Notes: generated by a model not told the origin, from the letters alone. A stretch of 64,000 bases of DNA from Proteles cristata cristata (GCA_017311185.1 JAESUZ010002713.1:1-64000); one strand, 5' to 3'. Counted from the first letter of the stretch, positions 32,844 through 44,495 are shown. Program-made: numbers and translations.

Positions 32844-35128
32844 AAAGGCAGGCTGGTTTAGCATCTTTCTTTCAGAACTGTCCTTCCTATTTTGTGGGTG
32901 TGCACCCCAACTCAACATGTTGCTGCATTAAAGACTTCATACAAATACGTAATGATCTAAAGCAGTTTTAGCAAGAAATGTGTGCGCTGGCTAAGGGGAC
33001 AAGAGATTAAAATGGGAAGAGGTGATGTCCGGGAAGAGGTGATGTCCAGCTGCTCTTTACACAGAAGATAATTTTCCAATCCTAAAATGAAAATGGGAGC
33101 CCTTCAGACCCTCTGCAGATCCTCTCCGGGGTGCTTTACACAGACTACAAATGAGGGTGCTTGAAAATAGCATGAATCACGTTCTCGCTCTCCCTGAATT
33201 CTCACATCATGCCTTTTCTGCAGTTACCTATCAAGGGCTTGTTTCTGGGGAGCAAGAACGTGCAGCATCTCTGAGAAGAAATGGCAAGAGTAAAGTTAAA
33301 TGGCGTGCACAGAAGAGAAAGCTGGAACAAAATGCTGTGTTTCTGGAGATATATGGCCTCTTCAAAACACATCACACTTGCGGTTTCCTGGTATCTGCGA
33401 AGCTTGGACCAATTTAAGGTGCCATATTTGATATATTCTGGCAGAACTGAAGGGAAACCGGGCTGGTGCTTTTTAAAGCTTTATTGCTTTCTGGAAGATA
33501 AATTTCTTCTTTTAACATTATCCATCTCCTTCTATAAGATATATTACTACACTCCCTGGCCATTTGGGAGCCAGTAACAGTTATTTCTTTTTTTGGCTGC
33601 CTCCTGATCTTACAATGAATCCTTTGAGGTAACAGTCTTAAAAAATAAGAGAGGCAGGGATGATGGAGAATCAGAGAATTCTGAAGCTGGAAAGGGCCCC
33701 CGAGGACAAAAGTAGGCAGCTGCGCTCCGGCTTTGTTCATTCTCTACGCGCAGTAAACCGTCCGTCCAAGCGAGATGCAGGGAATGAGGTGGGAGTGGGA
33801 AGCAGGAGTCTTGGGTTCTAGTTCTCGTCTCTCAGCCAGTCCGCTAAGGACCATGAATGAATCACTGAATGCCTGGTTAACTCTCTGCAAACCCCTGGTT
33901 AGCCTTGAGCGAAGCACTATCTTCAGCTTTCTCATCTGGAGAGTGGAGTTGAATTTGAAAATTGCAAGAGCCTCCTTCAGTTGGGAACATTCTCTCCTTT
34001 CTTGCTGCCACACCCGAAGCTAAAATAATGTGTGTTTCGCTCTCAACTTGCCGCCCTCAGTTGCCCTTTGCTCTAAGAAAACTCAATACACATAAAACCA
34101 TAATTTTCAAAGAAGGAAGTCAGGGAGTGGGTATTCGTATTACAAAAGTGTCCTTTCCTTTACAGACATAAATTTCCTTTAATGAGCCACCTATTAAATC
34201 TGTGTTTACTTCATGACAATTAGGTTTTGACACAACTTTCCAGGAATATGTGTCTGATGGAAAGTCAAACGTACCCCCTAATAATCATCCCCTCAACTTG
34301 CTGTGTCTCTCCCACTCTGACCTCATGTTTACAGCCTAGTGACCCCTCACCATATCCTTCCTGTACATAATTCCTTCTGTGTGGCCCAGCTCAGCACCAT
34401 TCTCTCTTGCCCTGATTGGATCATGTCATTGGTCTTCATCATCTTTTCCTCCCCCTTCTCTTACGACAGCTGACTCTTGTAGCTCACCCTGTAGTTCTAG
34501 AGAGTTCTTTCCTGAACACATGGTTCTCACCCCATTCCTTGCTTCTCTGAGCTTCAACAAGTGAAATAAACTCTATGGCCTGTAGATTACACATATTTTT
34601 ACATTATCACTGAGACAAATATAGAAGGAATTTCTTGAGTGAAAAATAGGTATTTCTTACCTGAATATAGTCAGCTCTTACGAGGAAGGTGCCAGAAGCC
34701 TCTAGGATGTTATTGTCAATTTGGTAGTTAACACGGAAGCAATGCTGTTCTTAACGAACTCAAAAACTGTATGGCATTCCTGAAAGAAAAAAGAGATCCA
34801 TTTTCCATATGATGTCTTAATGCTTCAAAAACTCCACTAGAAATATAGCTCTTGAGTCTAAATCTGTCTTTTAGTGGAGTATATTCTACATTTTGCCACT
34901 CAGGTTACAAACTTCAAGAATTTTCACATCTGTAATCTGTGGGGTTTGGATTTTACATGTCTACACCACACTGCCAAACATGATCAGGCCATTTTCCTGA
35001 CAGAAATCCACTTTAAGACAGGAAGTTGATTGAATGTGGAAACAAAATGCATCATTTTCCCCTTGAAGAGTGAACATCTACTTCCAGAATTCACTTGACT
35101 GAAATCTGTAGTATCATTCCTGGTAGAA
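32844..35128. other. Largely unique sequence
   Basis: Over 2 kb with little recognisable repeat; a weak MIR-like stretch at 33795-33970 ('agctttctcatctggagagt'). A direct 16-base echo 'gggaagaggtgatgtcc' occurs twice at about 33016-33047. Frames up to 108 codons have no known domain. Confidence 0.5.
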
Positions 35129-35146
35129 CATTTGGTATTTTTTTCT

Positions 35147-35345
35147 TTAAACATTTATTTATTTTTGAGACACAGAGTGCGAGTGGGGGGAGGGGCAGAG
35201 AGAGAGGGTGACAGAGAATCTGAAGCAGGTTCCAGGCTCTGAGCTGTTCACACAGAGCCCTACAAGGGGCTTTAACTCATGAATGGTGAGATTATGACCT
35301 GAGCTGAAGTCAGATGCTTAACTAGCTGAGCCACCCAGGCATCCC
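35147..35345 (-). mobile_element. Felid tRNA-derived SINE
   Basis: Reverse-strand copy. Duplication CATTTGGTATTTTTTTCTT (from 35129) and CATTTGCTATTTTCTT (from 35346). Moderately diverged ('gggctttaactcatgaatgg'). Confidence 0.95.
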
Positions 35346-35361
35346 CATTTGCTATTTTCTT

Positions 35362-36479
35362 AAAGTTATTAAGACTTAACTATTTTTATAAAATATAATC
35401 CCACACATAGCAAAATTTCTCTTTGGAGAGTTCAAGTGATTTGTCTAAATAGACACAATTAGCTGATGACAGGGAAAATTGACTTTCTGATTTTTTTACT
35501 TTGAAGCTACAAAGTCATACAAACAGAAAACAGGAAAATTACATATTCTTATTTTGTATTTACTTTGTTATTTTGGCCATGGATACAGTTTTAGCCCAAA
35601 CGAATCCCCAAATTCAAATCTGTTGTTAGGTTTAATTTCTTTTCTCTTTCCCTTTCGTCAACTTCAATTTTTAAAGAAAGTTTTAAGGTCTTCACTGATA
35701 TACAATCTATGTGAACTTCAAGGTTTTTAGGTTACATCTACTTTTAATTTACTCTGCTATTTTCAGTTACATTAAAACCAAAATTGGATGTCTTTTTAAA
35801 TTTGGAATGACAGTTTTTCTTGTTCTTTTACTAAGTTCACACGTGAGTAATAGAATTATTCTATTTAGTTTAGCACCTCTAAAAATCATTACAAAAATGG
35901 TAAGTTTTTAATTGTTCCTGGAAATCGATTTATAGGCAAACAACTTAAAATCTATTTTCATTCCCTACAATTTGCATTTTTATATTTCAGATTGGCTTAT
36001 GCTGCAATAAGATGCGAAGTCTGATTGCTAATTGTAACATGTAAGGTAGTTTCGAGAGGCGCAGAGCTAAAGACCATTTACACAGACCCCACGTGGTTCA
36101 CCAGGAGCCTGTTCCGTGAACACAGGAAGATGTTCCGAAGGGGGCCAGTGTTTACTGCGGCTTATTCAAAGACCAGTGATGATGGCTGATGAAAAGGCAG
36201 CTTATTGCCGTGATTGATTTCTTTTCATTCAATTCCCCCAGTGACTCATGGTTATCATTTTGTTACCAGTATATGTACAAAAAGTGAATAAGAGGGTGAT
36301 ATGAAATAGTGTTTATTCTCTTTGCTTCTTACCTTGAGAATGCAATTTCAGAATAGCCCCTGGAGGCGAGCTCTTCCAGGTAGACTTCACGATACCCTGA
36401 GCAGTAATCACTGCGTACTTCTGATGGCTTGTACCAGCTTTCGAGCTCAGGATCATAGAATACAAGGCTGGGGGGCCCT
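35362..36479. other. AT-rich unique interval
   Basis: About 1.1 kb without recognised repeats. The part at 36000-36250 is less AT-rich with no simple repeat. No gene recognised. Confidence 0.5.
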
Positions 36480-36620
36480 AAAAACTTATCCAATCACTCC
36501 CACTCATTGCAAAGATGAGAAAGCTAAGGCCCAGCGAGACTAATGTCACGTTCAATGTCACAGATAGTAACAAAGGTAAGAAGAGAACCTGGGTGTCTGG
36601 ATTCCTGTCAAGTGCTTCCT
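36480..36620 (-). mobile_element. MIR SINE
   Basis: 'ttgcaaagatgagaaagcta', 'aggcccagcgagactaatgt', 'agaagagaacctgggtgtct': reverse MIR. Confidence 0.75.
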
Positions 36621-36849
36621 CCTCCAATTCCTCTCCAGGATTTAATTCTGTCTCATTTGTACCTTTTATGGATTTCATTCTGTCTCAGTTGTACCTTTTC
36701 CTGTATTCTGATTTAGCAGACAGTTGTAGCAATAGAGCATGGGAAAGGTCAAAAATTTAAAGGGGCACTACCCTAATACAGGGCCAAGAGTAATGAGTTA
36801 AAGTTTTGAAGTTCAAGATTCTTTTTATTCATCTGTCACCATTATTAAG

Positions 36850-36975
36850 TACTTCAGCCTCACTGAGCCTGAGCATTCTCAGCCATAAAGTGGAAATGTA
36901 AGGGGAAGATCAATGAAATAGCATAGGTGGAAATAGCTGACAGCCATATATATAACGGTGTTCAATAATAACTGT
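36850..36975 (+). mobile_element. MIR SINE fragment
   Basis: 'cctcactgagcctgagcatt', 'ctcagccataaagtggaaat', 'agatcaatgaaatagcatag' and a 'ttcaataataactg' tail. Confidence 0.65.
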
Positions 36976-37081
36976 CCAAACTGAACTGATTGGAAAACTC
37001 AGGCACCCAAGTAAATGGCAGCATAGGACACGTAAAATTACTTTAAACTTGACTCTTTGGATAAATTACTCCAATGTACCC

Positions 37082-37400
37082 ATTCAGTCAGGAAATATGT
37101 ATTGAGCACCTACTATGTGCAAGCCAGGTGTTGTGCTAGGTACAAAGCAGGAAATAGTAACAAAAAGACGTGGTATCTACTCTCAGCAACTTTACAGACC
37201 AATGGAGGAGACAGAGAAGTGGGCAGGCAATGACCTTCCATGATGACACAGTGTCAGGGGAGGGGGCCTTCATGGAGACCAAGGAGACTGGAGAACCCCC
37301 TCCAGAGGAAGCAACCTGTGAGCTGAGACCTGAGGGACACGTAGGAGTTACCCAGACACAGAGAAGCGGCTGGAGAAATGAAAGACACAATGTGAAGATG
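37082..37400 (-). mobile_element. L2 LINE 3' end
   Basis: Opens with the reverse of the L2 terminus ('tattgagcacctactatgtg', 'ggtgttgtgctaggtacaaa'), then 'agacagagaagtgggcaggc' and 'gctgagacctgagggacacg'. The 79-codon plus frame over it is a by-product. Confidence 0.75.
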
Positions 37401-37417
37401 TGCAGATGAGAGAGCTT

Positions 37418-37645
37418 GGGGTGCCTGGGTGGTTCAGTTGGTAGAGCGTGTGATTTTTGGTTTCAGCTCAGGTCATGGTCTCACCATTCATGCGTTTAAG
37501 CCCCGCATCAGGCTCTGTGCTCAAAGCATGGAGTCTGCTTCGAATTCTCTCTCTCCTTCTCTCTCTGCCCTTCCCTTGCTCATCTCCTTCTTCCTCTCTC
37601 TCTGTCTCAAAATAAATACACTAAAAAATTTTTAAAAAATTAAAA
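37418..37645 (+). mobile_element. Older carnivore SINE
   Basis: Plus-strand copy with an older body ('gcatggagtctgcttcgaat'). Short duplication around AGAGCT. Confidence 0.92.
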
Positions 37646-37653
37646 AAAGAGCT

Positions 37654-38917
37654 GAGTGCCCCAGAGGAAGTGGAAGAAACTGATTCTGCTCTGGTTATAG
37701 TATGAGGTTTGAGGCCTCAGAAGAGTCAGGGGCCAGATGCAGAGGCCAGTTTCATGTGTTTATCCTAAGCACTATAGCAAACATTTCAATCAACAAAATA
37801 AAACAACCACATAAATGGATTTCTCAAGGAAATCAGTTTTGTTTTTGTTTTTTTTACCTTTGAAGTTTTTCAGGAGCATGAACCTATATGTTGTGTTTAT
37901 TCTGATATTTAAATAACATTCTTTTCCCCCCACAATCCATAGATACCATTACTCAAAATATAATCACTCCCATTAGACCCTCTGGGGGTCTAAAGAAACC
38001 AAAGTAAATAAATGAAAGGAAACTTGAAAACATTATACTTTCAACTGTGAGCCTATTAAAATCACCACACCCAGGCTAGTTGTAGGATGTGAGCAGCTCC
38101 GGAAAACTGGAGCACCGTGAACTAGCTTTGCCAGCTAATCCAGGTCATGCTAAGCAAACTGTTGCCTCGGTGGAAAAAAAAGATATACTGTGTTTGCTAG
38201 AAGTGATGCCATGACCAAGAAACTTTTCCTGAATCTCAGCCTAGAATTTGGCTCTGACAATACACCCAATGACCATGGTTCTGGGCTCAGCACTGGCAAG
38301 GCAAAACCCATCTCCTGTGCCTTTGGGAGCCAGGAAGAGCACCATACTTTTTTTTTTTTTTTTTTTTAATCAGAAACACTCTTATGAATGGAAGACCCTT
38401 GCTGTGAAGAGGACCCTAAATTCTGTGGGGTTTGTTTGTCATTATAAAATCCATGAGCTACTCTCTAGCCCGCTTTATCTGACCATCTTCTATGCACTTG
38501 AGAACTATAAAGCAGGTAGAGGCAGCAACCATTTGCATTTATAGAATAGCTTTCCTTCTAAATACCCAAAGCTTCAGAATTTGAGCACAATGATCCTTGA
38601 GAAAAGCACTTCCCTCAAGCTGAAGATTTTATTTTACCAAATAAAGGGATTTATAGGCCACAAACAAGGGAGATGGTAGCAGATGTAAGAGAAAAGAGTT
38701 GAAACATCCAGAGGCCTTCAGGTGGAATGGTGAAAAATAATAGCAACTAGGAAAAGGGGCCGTTGGGGTAAGAAATACGGCATCTGTCTAGGAGATGGGA
38801 ATAAGGAAAGCAGGCTCTTTGCAATTCCTGTTAAGTTCTAACTTTAGTACTCAGTTGTTTAATTGCATACAAAATGCACAACTTTTTAAATGTGATGTAT
38901 AAAGTTTATTTCTCCCA
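37654..38917. other. Largely unique sequence with a 20-T run
   Basis: No repeat other than the T-run at 38348-38367. The stretch 38050-38210 is compositionally even and repeat-free. Frame 38248-38544 (98 codons) runs through the T-run as poly-Phe and is not credible. Confidence 0.5.
38348..38367. repeat. T20 homopolymer
   Basis: Twenty T in a row. Read on the minus strand it could be the A-tail of a reverse-oriented retrocopy at 38368 onward, but no transcript or polyadenylation signal was recognised there. Confidence 0.95.
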
Positions 38918-39182
38918 AATTTGGAAAATACAGATAAACCAAAATGGGCAAAGAGAATTCCAGCGCTGAAATATAATCACTGTAACACTTATGTATCTGT
39001 CTTTCCAAATTCCTGTTGCTCTAGCTCACTCACTTTCTCTTCATATAGAACTATAAACACATGATGTCATTTTTATAATATATAGATATATATTCACATG
39101 TATATTAAAATAGAGTCATACTGCCTATCCTATTTCAGAATCTTTTTATTCTTAACAATTATGAACATCACCCTATGGTATA
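38918..39182. mobile_element. Probable L1ME-type 3' UTR fragment
   Basis: 'aatttggaaaatacagataa', 'aaatataatcactgtaacac', 'aaaatagagtcatactgcct' and 'cttaacaattatgaacatca' occur in the order seen in an old L1ME 3' sequence. Strand not resolved. Confidence 0.55.
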
Positions 39183-39295
39183 CCAACTCCATGAGGCTAG
39201 AGACCTGTTCTTTGCTGTTTCCTGAGCATCTAGAACAGTACTTTCGTGTGGGCATTCAATAAATATCTATTAACTGAATAAATAATGAGTGAATA
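39183..39295 (+). mobile_element. L2 LINE 3' terminus
   Basis: 'aactccatgaggctagagac' ... 'gcattcaataaatatctatt' ... 'aactgaataaataatgagtg': the typical L2 ending with its short terminal repeats. Confidence 0.8.
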
Positions 39296-39629
39296 TTGTT
39301 CCAAGTCAATCAAGTTCATGCAGCATATTAATATGTAATATAATTAAACTTACATATACAACTAACATCATGCATGCCATCCACATGCACGACCTCGTAT
39401 CCACCCCAGATCAATTCTACCCCTCTATCAACTCAGCCTGCTTCCTCTGCCCAGTTCACCCTTCTCAGACTGCTGTGAAATGTTCTTTTCCTTTTTTGGC
39501 ACTTAGCATTTTCCATCTGGTTTTAGAGATATTTCAACATGTTATAGAAACATGCATGATGGAAACGCCATCATGCATTTCAACACAGTGTAGCTTTACT
39601 ATGGCATTTGTGTTTAGTTTATCTTTGTA
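39296..39629. other. Unassigned sequence
   Basis: A 113-codon frame (39289-39630, plus) begins in the L2 tail and shows no known domain. Nothing else seen. Confidence 0.5.
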
Positions 39630-39716
39630 ATAACAACAGCAAAAATAACTCTACTGTATTAATCATTTTATGTGGATCAGGGACTATACTAAGTGTTACA
39701 TGTGCACTACATGAGT

Positions 39717-39923
39717 TCTTTTTTAAAATGTTTGCTTATTTTTGAGAGAGAGAAAGCATGCATGTCCTTTGGGGAGGTCCTGAGAGCGAGGGAGACAGAG
39801 GACCCAAGCAGGCTCCATGTTGACAGCACAGAGCCCAATGCAAGCCTCAAGCTCATGAACCAAACCGTGAGATGACCTGAGCCGAAGTCAGACGCTTAAA
39901 CAACTGAGCCACCCAGCTGCCCC
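39717..39923 (-). mobile_element. Felid SINE, layer in the MIR nest
   Basis: Reverse-strand diverged copy with some body bases lost ('aaccaaaccgtgagatgacc'). Target duplication very short (about GAGTT/AAGTT). Directly abuts the target site of the next SINE. Confidence 0.93.
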
Positions 39924-39935
39924 AAGTTAATATCC

Positions 39936-40384
39936 CTTTTTTTTTCCTAAAAATTTTTTTTAATTTTTTTTTTTATGTTTTATTTATTTCTAGGAGAGAG
40001 AGACACAGCGTGAGCAGGGGAGGGTCAGAGAGAGAGGGAGTCACAGACCGAAAGAGGCTCCAGGCTCTGAGCAGGCAGCCAGCACAGAGCCCGACACGGG
40101 GCTCGAACCCACAACCGCGAGATCATGACCTAAGCGAAAGTCGGACGCCCAACTGACTAAGCCACCCAGGCGCCCCTCTAAAAATTTTTTAACATTAATT
40201 TATTTTTGAGAGAGAGATAGAGCATGAGTGGGGGAAGGGCAGAGAGAGAGGGAGACACAGAATCTGAAGCAGGCCCCAGGCTCTGAGCTGGCAGCATAGA
40301 GTCTGATGGGGGGCTCAAATTCACAAACTGTGAGATCATGAGCTGGAGTTGGATGCTTAACTGACTGAGCCACCCAGGCGCCCC
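39936..40384 (-). mobile_element. Felid SINE containing a second SINE
   Basis: Outer element of a SINE-in-SINE pair. Exact duplication AGTTAATATCC at 39925-39935 and 40385-40395. Its body is 40191-40384; its A-tail is interrupted by the SINE at 39961-40177. Confidence 0.94.
39961..40177 (-). mobile_element. Young felid SINE nested in another SINE's A-tail
   Basis: Reverse-strand copy with duplication CTAAAAATTTTTT at 39947-39959 and 40178-40190. Carries the diagnostic bases shared with 5667 and 28997. Last insertion in this part of the nest. Confidence 0.95.
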
Positions 40385-40415
40385 AGTTAATATCCTAATA
40401 CCCGCATGAAGTAGG

Positions 40416-40665
40416 TGTATTAGGGCTGCCATAACAAAATGGCTCTGGGGTAATCCTCCTGGGCTCACAGATGGCCACTCTCCTGCTGACTCTTCACATG
40501 ATGCTTTCTTTGTGCATATGCATGCCTGCGGTCTCTGTGACATAGGATTAAGCCTCCACTCTAGTGGCTTAATTTTACCTTAAAGACCTGACTGTTAAAT
40601 ATGATGTACTGGCAGTTGGGACTTCAACATATGAATTTGGGGGGAATATAATTCTACCCATAACA
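40416..40665 (-). mobile_element. MLT1 (MaLR) LTR inserted in the MIR
   Basis: Starts TGTATTAGGGCTGCCATAAC and ends 'cttcaacatatgaatttggg' ... 'ctacccataaca', the reverse complement of MLT1 ends, with a shortened middle. Five-base target duplication no longer recognisable. Confidence 0.88.
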
Positions 40666-40690
40666 GACATATTATGATTATTCTCATTTT

Positions 40691-40892
40691 ATCTTTTATA
40701 TGTATTTTATTTATTTATTTTTGAGAGAGACAGAGAGCAAGCAGGGGAAATGCAGAATGAGAAGGAGACAGAGGATTTGAAGTGGGCTTCTTGCTGACAG
40801 CAGAGCCCAGTGTGGGGCTCAGCTCACAAACCAGGAAATCATGACCTGAGCCGAAATCAGACGTTTAACCGACTGAGCCACCCAGGCGTCCC
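40691..40892 (-). mobile_element. Felid SINE, layer in the MIR nest
   Basis: Reverse-strand copy. Duplication TGATTATTCTCATTTT at 40675-40690 and TGATTATTCTCCTTTT at 40893-40908, one mismatch in 16. Confidence 0.96.
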
Positions 40893-41039
40893 TGATTATT
40901 CTCCTTTTCTAGATGAGTTATCTGAGCCTCAGAAAGGCAAGATGAGTAGCTCAAGGCAGTTTGATTCCAGAACCTGTTCTCCGTAGCCTCTGTATTCCTG
41001 CATCCTTACCTCTCGCCTCCTATTCCCAGATCATTTGCA

Positions 41040-41098
41040 GTGGTACCTCATGGACATGTTAGATGCTCAGTGAATTCTTGTTGAATAAATAAATTAAA
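41040..41098 (+). mobile_element. L2 terminal fragment
   Basis: 'agatgctcagtgaattcttg' and 'ttgaataaataaattaa' form an L2-style ending. Confidence 0.6.
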
Positions 41099-41404
41099 CA
41101 TACACACAAAGGAAGTAGAAATTGGTTAATAATGAAGAGCTAAGTCCTGAGGTTGGGATGTCCAAGTGGCTAGCTCTGGGGGTGGAGAAGACAATGAAAG
41201 GGAAGACAAAGGGGCACAGTCTAATGTGACCCATCTAATCTTCTACTCAATACTCATGAGATGTGGGCATAATGAACCTTTCTCCAGACAAAATTAAAGG
41301 AAAAACAAAGGGGATTCAGTGGAACACCTCTCAGATTATTTGTCAATTAGACTTTTGATAGGCTAGCAGTCCACATAACTCACAGAAGCACTGCTGGCCT
41401 CCCA
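41099..41404. other. Unassigned sequence
   Basis: No gene or repeat recognised. Confidence 0.5.
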
Positions 41405-41665
41405 AACAGTCCATGGGCAGCCACAGTCCAGCCTTGGTCTCCCTATTCAGCCCCATCTCCTACCATGCTTTTCTGTTATCTGCCCCCCCCTTGCTGCCCA
41501 GGCTTCAACACAAAAGTGCGTCTCAAAGTTTTCCAAACACATTGGGGCCATTCATGCCTTTAGGCCTTCATGCTTGCTGCTTCTCTGCCTGGAATGCCAT
41601 CCCTCACTTTCTCACCTGACCAATTCCTCTTGGTTGATCTTTCCAGACACACCCAGAGATGACAT
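41405..41665 (+). mobile_element. L2 LINE 3' region
   Basis: 'ctgcttctctgcctggaatg', 'ccatccctcactttctcacc', 'tgaccaattcctcttggttg' match the L2 region upstream of its terminus. The 68-codon frame here is L2-derived or chance. Confidence 0.75.
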
Positions 41666-41689
41666 CCTATGGACGAGCTTCTCCAGAAA

Positions 41690-42245
41690 CCCACATCTTG
41701 TGATAAAATACACACAACATGCAATTTACCTTCTCAACCATTTTTAAATGTATAGTTTGGTTGGGTTAAGTCCACTCACAATATTGGGCAACCAATCTCT
41801 AGAACTTCTTTCATGTTTCACAACTGAAACTCTATACCCATATAACAATAACTCCCCATTCCCTCCTCCCCTCAGCCCCTGACAACCACCATTCTACTTT
41901 TTGTCTCTGAATTTCACTACTCTAGTACCTTGTACAAGTGGAATTACACAGTATTTATATTTTCGTGTCTGGCTTATTTCAGTTAGCATATTGTCTTCTA
42001 AGTTTCATCCATATTATAGCTTGTGATGGAATTTCTTATCTTTTTAAGGCTGAATAATATTCCATTTTAAGTACATACATTCTGCATTCTGTTTATCTAT
42101 TCATTTGTCAATGCACACTTGAGTTGTTTCTACCTTTTGGGCTGCTGTGAATAATGTGGCTATGAACATGGCTGCACAAATAGCTTTTCAAGACCTTGCA
42201 TTTAATTCTTCTGGGTATATGTGATGATTCTATTTTGAGTGCACT
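41690..42245 (-). mobile_element. Old L1M 3' end, reverse orientation
   Basis: Top strand begins 'acacaacatgcaatttacct' and 'tctcaaccatttttaaatgt', then 'gacaaccaccattctacttt', 'gctgaataatattccatttt', 'gggctgctgtgaataatgtg'. This is the complement of an L1M 3' UTR and ORF2 end. Confidence 0.88.
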
Positions 42246-43889
42246 AAAGTTTTAACATCTTCCTTTATGATCAGAAGGGTACTAAGTAATAATCTAACCT
42301 TTCTCTTGGTAGCTATCACCAGAAACATAAAACCAGCAATTTGCTAGAGAAAAACATTGTGCCGATTAAGGTTATTTTATTTCCTGTAACAGAAAGCAAC
42401 TCTTCCTAGTCTATGGCACTACAGAAGGAAGGGTTTGAGGGCATCCACAGTACTCAATGAAGAGTTTATCTCGAATGAGGATGGGCACTGCTGGGCTGTT
42501 GGAGCAAGTGGGATCAGAGCTCTAAGTGGTCCTAAGGACCCATCTCTGTGCCTTTATGCTCTCCTTTCTGCATGTTACATTTTTTTTCTCATTGGGTGTT
42601 GGCTCCACCTGCAAGAAAAATGGCACCCAAGTCCCTCACTTCTACATCTGTGGTTCTAAAGAGACTAGCCTAAATAGCTCTTAGTCCCAAATCCACAATC
42701 CCAGGGAAGAATATTTCTGTTAAGTTCCCATCTCATTGATGAAGTATGGCTAGGAAGACATAGTCAAATTGTATAAAATGGCTGCTCTGGGCACAACAAT
42801 ATGAATGTATGTGTTGAAGGGCAGGCAATTACCAAAATGTCATGGGTCCAAAATGACCATAAGCCTGCTAACACCTTTACAGATGGGCTGCAGAGTGAAA
42901 GACAGTGAGATGAGAACGTCTTCAACCACCCTCATCCTGATGAAAGCTCTTATGGGTCCAAGAAAAAGGAGTTGTGTAGTAAGCAGTGGAGTGGAAAAAC
43001 TTCAGTCAAAACCCTGCCACACCAACCAAATGAAGCGCAGATAACGAGGCAGGAAAAGGGTCTACCAGCCTTGAGATCTGTTTAGACAAGTTTGTGTCAT
43101 AGGGCAATTCTAGCAAGAGGCTTGTGAGAAGATAAGAGAAAAAATCGGGTTCCTACAGCATCAAGCAAGCCCAGAGGCCAAGATTAAAAAGAAATAATAA
43201 TAACACCCACGGAGGGCCTGGACCATAACATTTCCAGGAGAGAACACTGAGGTTGAAGTACTCCAAGGCATCTTATTTGATAACCAGGTGGAGAAATGCA
43301 GTTGACCACAGGAAGCAGAAAGAGTATAAAACTATTGCTAAGAATCAAAGGTAAACCCCACACCACTTGTGGCTTGATTCTGGTAGAATGTTTCTCCTGT
43401 TTGTTCATCGATTCTGAATGTTAAATAAGTCTTTCTAGCAATGGTTCCAGAGTGCTGGAGCAATGAATCTCAGACAGGAGCTGAGAAATGAGGGCTGCAA
43501 AGTTCAGGGAATAATAGAAAATTAAATCTTAACTGAGCCGCTGTAAATATCACAGCCAGAAACCAGAGCACCTCAGCAAACTGTACTCGCGGTGAAGGCA
43601 GTGAATTCCTCCTCTCCACACAAAATTATCAGGGGTGCATAATAGGTTTGGGTGTGAAGAGGTGTTGATGAGGAGACATAGAGAAAGGAAAACAAGTGGC
43701 GTTTATAAATTAAAATACCTCTTTAGTAGAAAGCACGTTTTCTCAGCCAAAGCCAACAATCCAGCTCAAAGGACCCTTTTGCAGTAATTCACCTAATGCA
43801 AACTTCTACGCTCCATTAGCTGCAGCTCTTTCATGGCACTCATCATTTTAGGGTGTCTATAGTTATTTGCAGGCTCATCTTGTCTCACG
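42246..43889. other. Repeat-poor unique interval
   Basis: About 1.6 kb with no recognised transposon or gene. Part of the long stretch (40893-53775) with no carnivore SINE. Confidence 0.5.
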
Positions 43890-43975
43890 GGAGATTATAA
43901 ACCCCTGGAAGGCAAGAGAGGACTTGTTTTCTTTGTTCATCTTTGCACTCCACCCAACACCAGAACTGATATTTA
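43890..43975 (+). mobile_element. Probable L2 fragment
   Basis: 'aaacccctggaaggcaagag' followed by 'ttgttcatctttgcactcca' resembles the L2 3' region. Confidence 0.5.
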
Positions 43976-44190
43976 TTTGCTGCCTCCAACGTGCAGTGCA
44001 GTATGGTAATGTTGTACCCTTTGGGGGTGCTCCCAAACTCCTTGCAGAGGGAGTACGACCAGGACGAACCACCAAAGAGAATGAAGCTTTGAGCAGTAAC
44101 TTGCCCAAATTGGCAACAGAGCTGGGACCGGAACCCACGTCTACCTAATTCCAAAGCCTGTGCTCTTCCCTTCTTGCGACACTGCCTTCT
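43976..44190 (-). mobile_element. MIR SINE
   Basis: 'cagtaacttgcccaaattgg', 'caacagagctgggaccggaa' and 'cccacgtctacctaattcca' are the reverse MIR core and tRNA half. Frames of 87-103 codons across it on both strands are by-products. Confidence 0.8.
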
Positions 44191-44229
44191 TGGCACGTAG
44201 CAATTATATTACCAAATAATCATGCTGAT

Positions 44230-44410
44230 AACACTAATAATAGCTAATTTCATCAAGAACTTTCTCCGAGCCAGGTCTCAGTTAGAGGCTTTATATGTAT
44301 TATTATAATTAGTCCTTATCAGAACCTAAGACTTTGGTGATATTCTTATCCCTGTTTAATAGATAACAAAACTGAGACACAGAGAGCTTAATAAAACTGT
44401 CTAAATCTTA
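44230..44410 (-). mobile_element. MIR SINE
   Basis: 'gagccaggtctcagttagag', 'tatccctgtttaatagataa', 'caaaactgagacacagagag': reverse MIR with a diverged tail. Confidence 0.8.
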
Positions 44411-44460
44411 CACTAGGTGTGTGCTATCATTTTCCTATATTGATTTCCAAATATAAAAGT

Positions 44461-44495
44461 ACACACACACACACACATACACACACACACACACA
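44461..44495. repeat. (AC)n microsatellite
   Basis: About 17 AC units with one AT interruption near 44477-44478. Confidence 0.95.

Larger units (their letters stand above)
39630..41010 (-). mobile_element. MIR SINE broken into four pieces by later insertions
   Basis: Reading the pieces 39630-39716, 40386-40415, 40666-40690 and 40893-41010 in order gives one reverse MIR: 'gggactatactaagtgttac', then 'atatcctaatacccgcatga' and 'agtagg', then 'attatgattattctcatttt', then 'ctagatgagttatctgagcc', 'tcagaaaggcaagatgagta'. The breaks are filled by three SINEs and an MLT1 LTR. Confidence 0.8.

Noticed and set aside
38248..38544. 98-codon frame with a poly-Phe run
   Set aside because: The Phe run is the T20 homopolymer; no homology seen.
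38368..38560. Processed retrocopy in reverse orientation ending in the T20 run
   Set aside because: No polyadenylation signal at the expected place, no target duplication and no recognisable transcript.
43875..44196. Overlapping frames of 87-103 codons on both strands
   Set aside because: They lie over a reverse MIR and L2 piece.
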